From CBDCCV01 sp965215025 (GTDB lineage Bacteria; Bacteroidota; Rhodothermia; Rhodothermales; Salinibacteraceae): 64,000 nucleotides of DNA. The stretch spans positions 2,378,121-2,442,120 of the forward strand of contig CBDCCV010000001.1 in the NCBI GenBank assembly GCA_965215025.1, given 5' to 3'. Positions 7,650 through 15,895 of this stretch are shown here, in pieces. The notes under the pieces were generated by a model, which made no database searches, was not told the DNA's origin, and worked only from the letters and a program-made list of their open reading frames with translations. Positions within the stretch are counted from its first letter, which is position 1. Each line of letters starts with the position of its first letter. The position numbers and the translations under genes are program-made.

Positions 7650-9659
7650 ATGAGCGGGATTGCCGGACTTTACCATCTCAACGGCCGGCCTCTGGACCCG
7701 GAGGGTCTTGGGCGGATGAGCAGTGCCCTCGCGCACCGCGGGCCGGACCGCGCCGGCCTGTGGTACAGCGGGCCGGTGGGACTGGCGCACCGGATGCTGC
7801 ACACCACGCCCGAAGCGCTCCACGAGCGCCTGCCGCTCGCCAGCCCAGAAGGGCACTTCGTCCTCACCGCCGATGCCCGCATCGACAACCGCAGCGAGCT
7901 TATCGGCCGGCTCGGGCTGCGCGGCTCCGAAGAGGCGTCCGTCACCGACGCCGACCTCATCTTGGCCGCTTACGCGAAGTGGGGACGGGGCTGCCCCGAG
8001 AAGCTCCTCGGCGCCTTTGCCTTCGCGCTCTGGGACGAGCAGGAGCAGCACCTCTTCTGCGCGCGCGACCCCTTCGGCATTAAGCCGTTCTGCTACTTCC
8101 ACGCGCCGGGCCGCCTTTTCGCGTTCGGCTCGGAGATCAAGGCGCTCTTCGCACTCGGCGAGGCCGAGGTGCCCCGGCGCCTGAACGAGGAGCGCATTGG
8201 CGACTACCTCAGTTCCGTCCTCTACGACAGCGAGTACACGTTTTACGAAGGCGTCCGCCGCCTTCCGCCAGCCCACACGCTCACGCTAAGCCGCGGCGCC
8301 AAACGGTGCGAAGCCTACTGGACGCTCGACCCGCACCGCCGCGCGCCGGCAGCCTCTGACGAGGAGTACGCCGAGGGCTTCCGCGAGCTTTTCGAGGAGG
8401 CCGTCCGGTGCAGGCTGCGCAGCGCCACACCTCCGGCGGCGTTCCTCAGCGGCGGGTTGGACTCCTCCTCCATCGCATGCGTGGCGCGTGACGTGCTTAC
8501 TGGACAGGGGCGTGCACCGCTGCATACGTTTTCGAGCACGTACGAGCCGTTCCCGGAGTGCGACGAGCGCTTCTACATGGAAAAGGTTGTGGCGCAAGGA
8601 GGAATAGCCCCGCACTACGTGCCCACCGAGGACGCCTCGCCCTTAGGCGCGCTTCGGGAAATACTCGGTTCTCGTGACGAAGTGTTCTTCGCGCCAAACG
8701 CCGCCGCCGGCTGGCGCCTCGGGAAGGCGATGCGCGAGGCGGGCGTGCGCGTGGTGCTGGACGGTCACGGCGGTGACGAAGTCGTATCGCACGGCTACGG
8801 GCGCCTCAAAGAGCTGGCGCGCTCGGGCCGGTGGCTCTCGCTGGCGCAGGAGTTGCAAGGGATCGCACAGCTTTCCGGCACGGCCTCGCCGCGCGCTTTG
8901 GTGCAGGGCTACGTCTGGAAGTACGGCCTTCTGCCTTTCGTTGAAAAACACCGCGTGCTCCGAGCCGTACGTAACGTCTGGAACCGACGCACGCGCAAGC
9001 TGCTTGCGCCCGCCGAGGCCGACGCGCTGCCGCCCTGGCGGCACGTGGTCAACGAGGCGTTCTCCGAGCGCGTGGGCCTGCGCCGGCGCCGCGCGCGGCA
9101 GCGCCGGGCCGATCCTCGCGGCGCGCCCAGCGAACGCGCCCGCCACACCCGCGTTCTGACCAGCCCACGCCAGCCTTACGGTTTGGAGAAGCTCGACAGC
9201 ACCACCTCGGCGCAAGGCCTTGAAGGGCGCTACCCCTTCTGGGACAAGCGGCTCGTCGAGTTCTGCTTCGCGCTTCCGCCCGAGCAGAAGCTCCGCCACG
9301 GCTGGGAGCGCCGCGTGCTGCGCCAGGCCATGCGCGGGACGTTGCCGGAAGAAATACGCCGCCGCCGGGACAAGACCAATTTTTTGCCTAACTTAGCCCG
9401 CGGCCTGTCCCGCGACCGAGGCGGCCTCGACGCGCTCTTCGCTGAGCCGCTCGAACGCCTCGATGCGTATGTGGACCCGACGCAGGCGCGCGCCCTTTAC
9501 CGTTCCACTTTAGAAGCGCCCGAACCGTCCTCGGAGGACCTGTTCATGGTTTGGAGAATTGCAGCGCTCACGCTTTGGCTGCACCTCCAAGACACGCAGG
9601 CCCGCGAGGCGCCGGCCCCTTCACCAGAATCTGAGGTGCAGGAAGCAAGTCATGCCTGA
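7650..9659 (+). CDS. Lasso peptide cyclase (asparagine synthetase-like, C protein, 669 aa)
   Basis: This enzyme activates the ring Asp/Glu side chain of the lasso core as an AMP ester and closes the isopeptide bond with the core N-terminus. Residues 1-190 are a glutaminase-type (GATase_7) domain starting MSGIAGLYHLNG. The usual nucleophile Cys2 is Ser, so glutamine hydrolysis is not expected, as in many lasso cyclases. The synthetase domain follows, with the PPi loop FLSGGLDSSSIA at residues 265-276 and DGHGGDEVVSHG at 371-382. The length of 669 is somewhat above the usual 580-620, with an Arg-rich insertion near 475-500. The gene starts the cluster, 118 bases before the first precursor. The ATG at 7650 is directly at the domain start. 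Confidence 0.93.
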   Translation: MSGIAGLYHLNGRPLDPEGLGRMSSALAHRGPDRAGLWYSGPVGLAHRMLHTTPEALHERLPLASPEGHFVLTADARIDNRSELIGRLGLRGSEEASVTDADLILAAYAKWGRGCPEKLLGAFAFALWDEQEQHLFCARDPFGIKPFCYFHAPGRLFAFGSEIKALFALGEAEVPRRLNEERIGDYLSSVLYDSEYTFYEGVRRLPPAHTLTLSRGAKRCEAYWTLDPHRRAPAASDEEYAEGFRELFEEAVRCRLRSATPPAAFLSGGLDSSSIACVARDVLTGQGRAPLHTFSSTYEPFPECDERFYMEKVVAQGGIAPHYVPTEDASPLGALREILGSRDEVFFAPNAAAGWRLGKAMREAGVRVVLDGHGGDEVVSHGYGRLKELARSGRWLSLAQELQGIAQLSGTASPRALVQGYVWKYGLLPFVEKHRVLRAVRNVWNRRTRKLLAPAEADALPPWRHVVNEAFSERVGLRRRRARQRRADPRGAPSERARHTRVLTSPRQPYGLEKLDSTTSAQGLEGRYPFWDKRLVEFCFALPPEQKLRHGWERRVLRQAMRGTLPEEIRRRRDKTNFLPNLARGLSRDRGGLDALFAEPLERLDAYVDPTQARALYRSTLEAPEPSSEDLFMVWRIAALTLWLHLQDTQAREAPAPSPESEVQEASHA

Positions 9660-9777
9660 CGGGTCCCGAGAGGCCGACCCCGAGGGGTTCCCCCTGACTT
9701 TTCGTGCTTGCCTGCCTTCAGTGCAGAGGCCCCGCACCATCACGCTGACACACCAAGCAAACTAAGAGGAAGCTGTT

Positions 9778-9939
9778 ATGAAACGAGCCTATTCGTCTCC
9801 GAAGCTTGCCGTCTACGGCAACGTCGAGGCCATCACCAAGGGCAACGCCAACGGCGATTTCCTGGATCAGGACTTCCCGGATGACACCCCTGGCGATGAA
9901 CTCACGTTCACCGACGGTGACGGAGACTTCGAGACCTAA
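9778..9939 (+). CDS. Lasso peptide precursor A1 (53 aa)
   Basis: The gene runs ATG 9778 to TAA 9937-9939, with AGAGGA seven to twelve bases upstream. The leader MKRAYSSPKLAVYGNVEAITK (21 residues) has the recognition pattern Y5-x2-P8-x-L10 and G14, which is bound by the B1 RRE protein. The conserved Thr20 sits at position -2 of the cleavage site. The predicted core is Gly22 to Thr53, 32 residues. Core Asp9 (Asp30) is the only acidic residue at ring positions 7-9, so a Gly1-Asp9 macrolactam is predicted. The core has 11 Asp/Glu and no Lys or Arg. The tail (FTDGDGDFET) is Asp/Gly-rich and ends in Thr. The gene lies between cyclase and kinase genes. Confidence 0.92.
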   Translation: MKRAYSSPKLAVYGNVEAITKGNANGDFLDQDFPDDTPGDELTFTDGDGDFET

Positions 9940-10182
9940 GTCCCACTTTAGAGGGCGCCGCCCGCACGGCCAGCGGCCTGCAGCGCTTTGCTGCTGTCGT
10001 TGAGCCGGGCTGAACGCCCTCGCCAAAATCTGGAGCGCAGGAAAAGCAAGCCGTGTTTGATGTGGACCGCGTAGGTATGCGGTTTGAAAGGCCGGTCAGC
10101 TGCTCTTGTCTTCAGTCAGGTGGTCGTCGTTGACGGCCGCCGCTTTCGTAAAACCACCATCACAAAACCATAGGAGGCTGTT

Positions 10183-10344
10183 ATGAAACGAGCCTATTCG
10201 TCTCCGAAGCTTGCCGTCTACGGCAACGTCGAGGCCATCACCAAGGGCAACGCCAACGGCGATTTCCTGGATCAGGACTTCCCGGATGACACCCCTGGCG
10301 ATGAACTCACGTTCACCGACGGTGACGGAGACTTCGAGACCTGA
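10183..10344 (+). CDS. Lasso peptide precursor A2, identical protein (53 aa)
   Basis: This is a second precursor whose 159 coding bases are identical to A1, offset by 405 bases; only the stop differs (TGA here, TAA in A1). Identity begins a few bases before the ATG (GCTGTTATG) and ends at the last codon, while the flanks are unrelated. A full AGGAGG lies six bases before the ATG, a stronger site than that of A1. Leader, cleavage site, Gly22 core start and predicted ring Asp30 are as in A1. Two copies should raise precursor dosage without changing the product. A stem-loop at 10389-10439 separates it from the downstream genes. Confidence 0.92.
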   Translation: MKRAYSSPKLAVYGNVEAITKGNANGDFLDQDFPDDTPGDELTFTDGDGDFET

Positions 10345-10388
10345 TAAAGGTCTACCCCAGCGGTGCGCCAGCGTATGCGCCGCCGGGC

Positions 10389-10439
10389 ACCGGAAGCCGG
10401 GGGGCATGGCCTTGTGCTGTGCCCCTCCGGTTTGCCGGT
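10389..10439 (+). promoter_or_regulatory. Stem-loop between precursor A2 and the kinase gene
   Basis: ACCGGAAGCCGGGGGGCA at 10389-10406 pairs imperfectly with TGCCCCTCCGGTTTGCCGG at 10420-10438. No T-run follows (the next bases are TATATGTTGC), so it is more likely a processing or stability hairpin, or a partial terminator, than a full terminator. In lasso operons such a structure lets precursor mRNA outnumber the enzyme mRNAs; that role is inferred here. Confidence 0.5.
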
Positions 10440-10589
10440 ATATGTTGCAAAGAGAAAAAAAGAAAACGAGACCCCTCGCAGCACCTTCGGGCGAAAACCC
10501 TTCGCTCGTGCTGGGCTTAACGCATGATACCCATCGCTTTTTCAATACTGCTTTCGTTCGCTTTTTGATCAGCTACGCTTTCCATTCCT

Positions 10590-11546
10590 GTGCACTGCTA
10601 CACCGCCTACGGCTTCGGTATCCGCTCGACGCTGCCCCTGCCCGAGCTGGCCCTCGCGCCAGACGCGCCGCAGGACGTCGCCATCGAAGTCGGTGAGATC
10701 GGCCGCCCGCCCGGCCCGCGCGACGCCACCGGGCGCTACGCCTGGGCCTCGGATGACGAGGTATACTTCTTCTGGGACAGCGTCGGCGGCTTCCTCTTGG
10801 AGCGGGGCCGCAAGGTCACCATCGACCCGCTGCCGGACGTGGAGGAGGACCTCGTGCGCCTGGCCCTCCTGGGGCCGGTGCTGGCCATGCTGCTCTTTCA
10901 GCGCGGCTTCCTGGTGATGCACGCGAGCGCCGTGGCCGTCAACGGCCGGGCCGTGGCGTTTATCGGCCACAAGGGTTGGGGGAAGTCCACCACCGCCGCC
11001 ACGCTGCACGCGCGCGGCCACGCCCTCATCGCCGACGACCTCTTGGCCGTGGACCTGAGCGGAGAGGAAGGCGCGCGCGTGGCGCCCGGCTTCTTGCAGC
11101 TCAAGCTCTGGCCCGAGGCCGCGCAGGCCTCCCTCGGTGACGACCCCGCCATGCTGCGCCCGCTCCACCGCCGCGTCAACAAAAAGGCGCGCCCGGTGAA
11201 AAGCGAGGGGCTGGCTGCAGGCACGCTCCCACTCCATTGCATCTACGTCCTTGGCAAAGGCGAGGCGGCCTCGGTAGAAGCGGTGCCGCCGCAAGAGGCC
11301 CTTATCGAGCTAACGCGCCACGCCTTTAACCGCGGCCTCCTGCGCAGCGACAAGTTCGCGCTGGACCATTTTAAAAAGCGCGCCGCCCTGGCGCAGCGCG
11401 TGCCCCTGCGTCGGCTGCGGCGGGCCGTGGCGCTGGACAAGCTCCCCGACGTAGCCCGCGTCGTTGAGGAAGACGTCACCCGAGGAGACGCCGCAGGTGC
11501 TGTCGGACAGCACCCCGCCACCTCGGAAGCGTCCTCGGCTTCGTAA
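10590..11546 (+). CDS. HPr kinase-like lasso peptide tailoring kinase (318 aa)
   Basis: The protein resembles the HPr-kinase C-terminal fold found in RiPP clusters. HASAVAVNG at 111-119 is followed by Walker A GHKGWGKST at 126-134 and the acidic pair ADD at 148-150, which holds Mg-ATP. Family members in paeninodin-type clusters phosphorylate the last residue of the lasso precursor. Here the precursor ends in Thr rather than the Ser seen in paeninodin, so the site and activity are inference. The start is GTG at 10590, with no clear Shine-Dalgarno site, 245 bases after precursor A2. The last 30 residues are Ala/Gly/Thr-rich and may be disordered. The alternative role, a P-loop protein without kinase activity, cannot be excluded. 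Confidence 0.85.
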   Translation: MHCYTAYGFGIRSTLPLPELALAPDAPQDVAIEVGEIGRPPGPRDATGRYAWASDDEVYFFWDSVGGFLLERGRKVTIDPLPDVEEDLVRLALLGPVLAMLLFQRGFLVMHASAVAVNGRAVAFIGHKGWGKSTTAATLHARGHALIADDLLAVDLSGEEGARVAPGFLQLKLWPEAAQASLGDDPAMLRPLHRRVNKKARPVKSEGLAAGTLPLHCIYVLGKGEAASVEAVPPQEALIELTRHAFNRGLLRSDKFALDHFKKRAALAQRVPLRRLRRAVALDKLPDVARVVEEDVTRGDAAGAVGQHPATSEASSAS

Positions 11547-11614
11547 GCGCGCATCGCCATCGGCGTTTTGCCGGCGTTTCGCTTGAGCAGCACGTTACCT
11601 ACAAGATCAGAGAA

Positions 11615-13531
11615 GTGGCAGGACTGAGCACGTTTGCAGATAACGCACGCAAGGCCCGGATGCAGTTCGGGTACGTGCCGCGCGCGCTGCGTCTCATCTG
11701 GGACGCGGCGCGCGGGTGGACGCTCTGGTGGTTTGCCATCCTCTTCGTCCAGGGCCTCCTGCCTACGGCAACGGTCTACCTCACCAAGGTCCTGGTGGAC
11801 AGCGTGGCGGCGGCGGTGGGCGGCGGCCTCTCGGCCGAGAACGTGCAGCTCGTGCTCGTGCCGGCGCTTCTGATGGCCGGCGTGCTCCTCCTGGGGCAGA
11901 TGCTCAGCGGCGTAGCCAACTGGATCCGCACGGCGCAGTCGGAAGAGGTGCAGGACCACGTCAAGGCGCTCATCCACGAAAAGGCCGCCGAGGTGGACCT
12001 CGAGTTCTACGAGTCATCCGGGTACCACGACCACATGGCCCGCGCCAACGGGCAGGCCGCCAGCCGCTCGATGTCGCTTTTGCAGAACCTGGGCGGGCTG
12101 TTCCAGAACGCCGTCACGCTCGTCGGCATCGCGGCGCTCCTGATTCCGTACGGCTGGTGGCTCCCGCTGGCCCTCTTTTTGAGCACGCTGCCGGCCTTCT
12201 GGGTCGTCGTCCACCACAACAACCTCCACCACGAGTGGTGGGAGCGGACGACGAAAGACCGCCGCTGGGTCGCTTACTTTGACCGCGTGCTTACTGACCC
12301 GACCACGGCGCCCGAGGTGCGCATCTTCGGGCTGGGCAACTACTTCCGCACGTCGTACAAAGACCTGCGCCGCACGCTGCGCGAGAGCCGCCTGCGCCTT
12401 TTGCGCAACCAGAACATCGCCGGCTTGTGGGCGGGCATCTCGGCGCTGGCCATCACCGGGGCCGTGATGGTGTGGATGGTGTGGCGCGCTTTGCAGGGCG
12501 CCGCCACGCTGGGCGACCTCGCGCTCTTCTACCAAGCCTTCAACCAGGGGCAGGGCCTCATGCGCTCGCTCCTGGGCAGCGTGGGCAACCTCTACGCCGA
12601 CGCGCTCTTCCTCGAGCACCTTTTCACCTTCCTGGAGCTGAAGCCGAACGTCGAAAGCCCGGACGATCCGCACCCCGTGCCGGCCCATCTCGAAGAAGGC
12701 ATCTCCTTCGAGAACATCGGCTTCCGCTACCCCGAGACGGAGCGCTGGGCGTTGCGCGGGTTCTCGCTGACGATCCCGGCGGGCAAGACCGTCGCCATCG
12801 TAGGGCCGAACGGGGCGGGCAAGAGCACGCTCGCCAAGCTCTTGTGCCGCTTCTACGACCCGGACGAGGGGAGCATCCGCCTCGACGGCGTGGACATCCG
12901 CGACTTCGACGTGAAGGCGCTGCGCAGCCGCATCACGGCCATGTTTCAGCACCCGGTGCGCTACGTCGCCACCGCCTCGGAGAACATCTCCCTGGGCGAC
13001 GTCCGGACCGAGGCCACCCTTGAGCGCATCCGCGAGGCGGCCGAGGCCGGCGGCGCGCTCGAAATCATCGAGTCGCTCCCGGAGGACTACCGCACGCTTT
13101 TGAGCCGGCAGTTCAAAGACGGCACCGAGCTGAGCGGCGGCCAGTGGCAGCGCGTGACCCTGGCGCGCGCGTTTTTCCGGCAGGCCCCCATCGTCGTCCT
13201 CGACGAGCCGACGAGCTTCATGGACTCCTGGGCCGAGACGCAGTGGCTCGAGCGCTTCCGCAAGCTCGTCACCGACCGCACGGCCATCATCATCACGCAC
13301 CGCTTTACCACGGCCATGCGCGCGGACATCATCCACGTGATGGAAGAAGGGCGCATCCTCGAGTCCGGCCGGCACGAGGAGCTGCTGCGTCAGGGCGGCC
13401 TCTACGCCGCTTCGTGGAGCGCGCAGATGGAAGCGGAGCACAACGCCTCCGCTGAGGAGGACGCCCCCGCCGACGAAGCCGACACCGCCTCGGAGCGCGC
13501 AGAAAGCGCCGGGGCGAAAGTTTTTCAGTAG
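11615..13531 (+). CDS. Lasso peptide ABC exporter (D protein, 638 aa)
   Basis: A fused membrane and ATPase exporter without an N-terminal peptidase domain, as expected when B2 removes the leader. Hydrophobic helices occur near residues 35-60, 80-100, 165-200 and 270-295. The ATPase has Walker A GPNGAGKST at 397-405, signature LSGGQWQRVTLARA at 506-519, Walker B IVVLDEPTSFMD at 526-537 and switch His in THRFTT. It should export the mature lasso peptide and may give self-protection. The start is GTG at 11615, 68 bases after the kinase gene. The C-terminus has an acidic Ala-rich tail. An antisense open frame covers much of this gene but is a codon-composition shadow. Confidence 0.92.
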   Translation: MAGLSTFADNARKARMQFGYVPRALRLIWDAARGWTLWWFAILFVQGLLPTATVYLTKVLVDSVAAAVGGGLSAENVQLVLVPALLMAGVLLLGQMLSGVANWIRTAQSEEVQDHVKALIHEKAAEVDLEFYESSGYHDHMARANGQAASRSMSLLQNLGGLFQNAVTLVGIAALLIPYGWWLPLALFLSTLPAFWVVVHHNNLHHEWWERTTKDRRWVAYFDRVLTDPTTAPEVRIFGLGNYFRTSYKDLRRTLRESRLRLLRNQNIAGLWAGISALAITGAVMVWMVWRALQGAATLGDLALFYQAFNQGQGLMRSLLGSVGNLYADALFLEHLFTFLELKPNVESPDDPHPVPAHLEEGISFENIGFRYPETERWALRGFSLTIPAGKTVAIVGPNGAGKSTLAKLLCRFYDPDEGSIRLDGVDIRDFDVKALRSRITAMFQHPVRYVATASENISLGDVRTEATLERIREAAEAGGALEIIESLPEDYRTLLSRQFKDGTELSGGQWQRVTLARAFFRQAPIVVLDEPTSFMDSWAETQWLERFRKLVTDRTAIIITHRFTTAMRADIIHVMEEGRILESGRHEELLRQGGLYAASWSAQMEAEHNASAEEDAPADEADTASERAESAGAKVFQ

Positions 13532-13567
13532 ATTACCGCCGTGCACTCTCCTTCCCACTTTGCAGTT

Positions 13568-14836
13568 ATGCCCGAGACCGCCCTGACATCAGGCGCGGCC
13601 GCTCCGTCGAGCACGGCGCCACGCCATGAACATGCGGCGGCGGGGCCGGAGGTGCGTGCGGCGCAGGAGCTGCTTCGCCTGTGCGCACGCACGCGCCTGG
13701 AGCCGGCAGAAAAGCGGCGCATCCGCCAGCTTGCTGGAGGGGGCGTGGATTGGGCGTACCTGCTCCAGCAAGCTGGCCGTCACGGGGTGGAACCGCTGCT
13801 GCAGCGCAGCCTGACGGCCACGTTCGCGTCAGAGGACCTCCCTGAGGAGGTCCGCCGGCGACTCGACGCCCGTACGCGGCGGACGGCGCTGCGCAACCTG
13901 CTCCGTACGCAGGAGCTGCTGGAGATCCTGGACATGCTGGACGCCCACGGCATCGAGGCCGTGCCGCTCAAAGGTCCTACGCTAAGCGTCATTTCCTACG
14001 GTGATCCCTCGCTCCGGCGCTTCATCGACCTGGACGTCCTGGTGCCCACCAAGCAGGCACGCCACGCCTACCGCCTCCTCGTTGAGAAAGGGTACGGCCC
14101 GTTCCACGACCGGAGCGAGGCGGAGGTGCAGGCACACTTCGGCCATGGGAAAAGCCTTGAGCTGAAACGCGGCGACACGCTCGTCGAGCTGCACTGGGAC
14201 TTCCTCCACCCCATGCACGGCTTCTACCTCGACCCCGCCGACGTGCGCGCGCGGGCGCAGACCGTCATGCTGGGCGGCCAGCCCATCCGCACGCTTGCCC
14301 CGGAGGACCTCGTGCTTTACCTGTGCGCGCACGGGAGCAAGCACTTCTGGCAGCGGCTGGCCTGGATCTGCGACGTGGCCGAGACGCTGCGCACGCACGG
14401 GGCCGCGCTCGACTGGCCCCTGCTCGTCCGCCGTGCCCGGACGCTCCACGCCGGGCGGATGCTCCTCCTGGGCCTCCAGCTCGCCTCCGATCTCTTGGGG
14501 GCGACGCTGCCCGAACCCGTCAAAGAAGCGGCGCGCCGTGACCCGGACGTGCAGGCGCTGGTCCGGCGCGTGGCGGACGAGCTTTTCGAGGAACGTTCCG
14601 AAGAGCGGCAGGTCATCCACGAGGCCCGTTTCCATTTAAGGATGCGCGAGCGCCTGCGCGACCGCCTTCCGTACTACCGCCACCTGGCCTGGCTCTCCGT
14701 GCACCCGACCTCCAAGGACCGCGCGTGGATCACGCTCAGCCCCTCGCTCGACTTCGCGTACTACCTCGTGCGTCCGTTGCGTCTGGCAACGAACGGCCTG
14801 AGCCAACTGCTCGGCCGCAGCGAAGGGGACTCCTGA
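13568..14836 (+). CDS. Lasso-cluster nucleotidyltransferase family protein (422 aa)
   Basis: A member of the uncharacterised nucleotidyltransferase family (NTP_transf_5-like) often seen in lasso and other RiPP clusters. GIEAVPLKGPTLS near residue 135 is followed by RRFIDLDVLVPTKQ near 155. These match the Lys-Gly and Asp-x-Asp metal-binding signatures of the family. The central part (LELKRGDTLVELHWDFLHP) also fits. Nucleotidyl transfer to the peptide, or a role in maturation, would be inference; no substrate is shown. ATG 13568 is used; an in-frame GTG at 13541 is possible and would give 431 residues. The gene follows the exporter closely (36 bases) and precedes B2. Confidence 0.82.
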   Translation: MPETALTSGAAAPSSTAPRHEHAAAGPEVRAAQELLRLCARTRLEPAEKRRIRQLAGGGVDWAYLLQQAGRHGVEPLLQRSLTATFASEDLPEEVRRRLDARTRRTALRNLLRTQELLEILDMLDAHGIEAVPLKGPTLSVISYGDPSLRRFIDLDVLVPTKQARHAYRLLVEKGYGPFHDRSEAEVQAHFGHGKSLELKRGDTLVELHWDFLHPMHGFYLDPADVRARAQTVMLGGQPIRTLAPEDLVLYLCAHGSKHFWQRLAWICDVAETLRTHGAALDWPLLVRRARTLHAGRMLLLGLQLASDLLGATLPEPVKEAARRDPDVQALVRRVADELFEERSEERQVIHEARFHLRMRERLRDRLPYYRHLAWLSVHPTSKDRAWITLSPSLDFAYYLVRPLRLATNGLSQLLGRSEGDS

Positions 14837-14896
14837 GCGGCGCGCGTAGAGACCATACGCCCTGAAAAGAACAAACCCATCCGGCCGTCTGCGCGT

Positions 14897-15406
14897 TTGC
14901 TCAGCAATGGCGAGCCTGCCTCACGTTTCCTGCCCAAGCAACCTGGCGTCCACGCCGTGCTCCGAAGAATCTACCGAGCCTCTAAAAAGTACAGCCGCCG
15001 CTCGCGCGAAGAGCAGAGGGCGCTGCGGTGGGCCTTCTGCACCGTAGTGGCCGTGCGCGCGGGCCTTTCGGTGATAGGCTTCAGGCGCGTGTTGCGCGTG
15101 GTGCACCAGCTGGCGCAGAGGAGCGGCTCCCCATCTGTCACAGCCGATCCGGCCGAGGAGCGGCGCATCCTATGGGCCGTGCGAGCGGTGGCGCGGCGTC
15201 TCCTGCCAGGGCGGCCTTGCCTGTCGCAGGCGCTGGCCGCGCACCTTCTGCTCGGACGGCGCGGGCGCGCAAGCCAGCTGCGCATCGGCGTGACGAAGCG
15301 GGCCGACCGGCTGGCCGCGCACGCCTGGCTGGAGCAGGACGGCCGCATCGTCATCGGCGGCGCGCACTCCCCGCGCCGCTTCACGCCGCTTCCGCCTCTG
15401 GGATAG
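14897..15406 (+). CDS. Lasso peptide leader protease (B2, transglutaminase-like, about 169 aa)
   Basis: The B2 protein cuts the precursor after residue -1 to free the core N-terminus. The catalytic triad of the transglutaminase-like fold is visible: Cys108 in GRPCLSQALAA, His142 in LAAHAWLE and Asp148 in EQDGRIVIGG. The N-terminal half (EEQRALRWAFCTVVAVRAGL) is the helical region usual in stand-alone B2 proteins. The start is uncertain: TTG at 14897 gives 169 residues, while GTG at 14957 would still keep the fold. It lies 60 bases after the nucleotidyltransferase and 129 before B1. B1 and B2 are separate genes, unlike the fused B of microcin J25-type clusters. Confidence 0.9.
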   Translation: MLSNGEPASRFLPKQPGVHAVLRRIYRASKKYSRRSREEQRALRWAFCTVVAVRAGLSVIGFRRVLRVVHQLAQRSGSPSVTADPAEERRILWAVRAVARRLLPGRPCLSQALAAHLLLGRRGRASQLRIGVTKRADRLAAHAWLEQDGRIVIGGAHSPRRFTPLPPLG

Positions 15407-15535
15407 AAGCAGGGCTGCGGCGGCCTCGAGTTGCTTTCCGATGGCGGAGGAAAACGGCGGCATCGTCTTTGCTGAACATAGGGTGCATCTTCCAGCGCCT
15501 CTCGCGGCGCTTTTTTGTCAACACACAGCAACACC

Positions 15536-15832
15536 ATGATTACCCGCGATACCGTCGTCGTGCGCGCCGAAGGGCAAGTCTCCTCCACGCTGTCCGGCGA
15601 GGAGGTCATCCTCAACCTGGAGAACGGCGTGTACTACGGCTTGGACGAGATCGGCGCGCGCGTTTGGAGCCTGATCGAGACGCCGCACGCCGTTGCCGAG
15701 ATCTGCGACGCCATCCTGGACGAGTACGAGGTTGAGCGCGAGCGGTGCGAAGCGGACGTCATCGCGCTTTTGCAAGACATGGACAAAGAGCATCTGGTAA
15801 GAAAAGTCCACCACGACGTAGAGGCCACGTAA
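15536..15832 (+). CDS. Lasso precursor recognition protein (B1, PqqD/RRE-like, 98 aa)
   Basis: A PqqD-like RiPP recognition element that binds the YxxPxL leader motif and delivers the precursor to B2. The sequence shows the family pattern: VSSTLSGEEVILNLENGVYY, then GLDEIGARVWSLIE and a helical C-terminus LLQDMDKEHLV. ATG 15536 starts MITRDTVVVRAEG, matching the usual family length of 80-100 residues; an in-frame TTG at 15515 would add seven residues. It is the last gene of the cluster; the next gene begins after a 114-base gap. Functional assignment rests on family knowledge and on the adjacent B2 and precursor genes. Confidence 0.9.
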   Translation: MITRDTVVVRAEGQVSSTLSGEEVILNLENGVYYGLDEIGARVWSLIETPHAVAEICDAILDEYEVERERCEADVIALLQDMDKEHLVRKVHHDVEAT

Positions 15833-15895
15833 GCCGCCTCAGGCGTCGAAGCGCTCTTCGGGTGGGCGCGTCTTGAGGACGGGCGGTCGGGCCGG

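Noticed and set aside
9940..10182. A third precursor or small peptide between A1 and A2
   Set aside because: No YxxPxL leader or start with a ribosome-binding site is present in any frame of this spacer; it appears unrelated to either flank.
12014..13558. Long minus-strand open frame covering most of the lasso exporter
   Set aside because: It is rich in His, Arg, Val and Asp in a pattern set by GC-rich codons of the real gene on the other strand and contains no domain. The same applies to 26625-28247, 31607-33274, 33899-35692, 35970-37721 and 37809-39284 on the minus strand.
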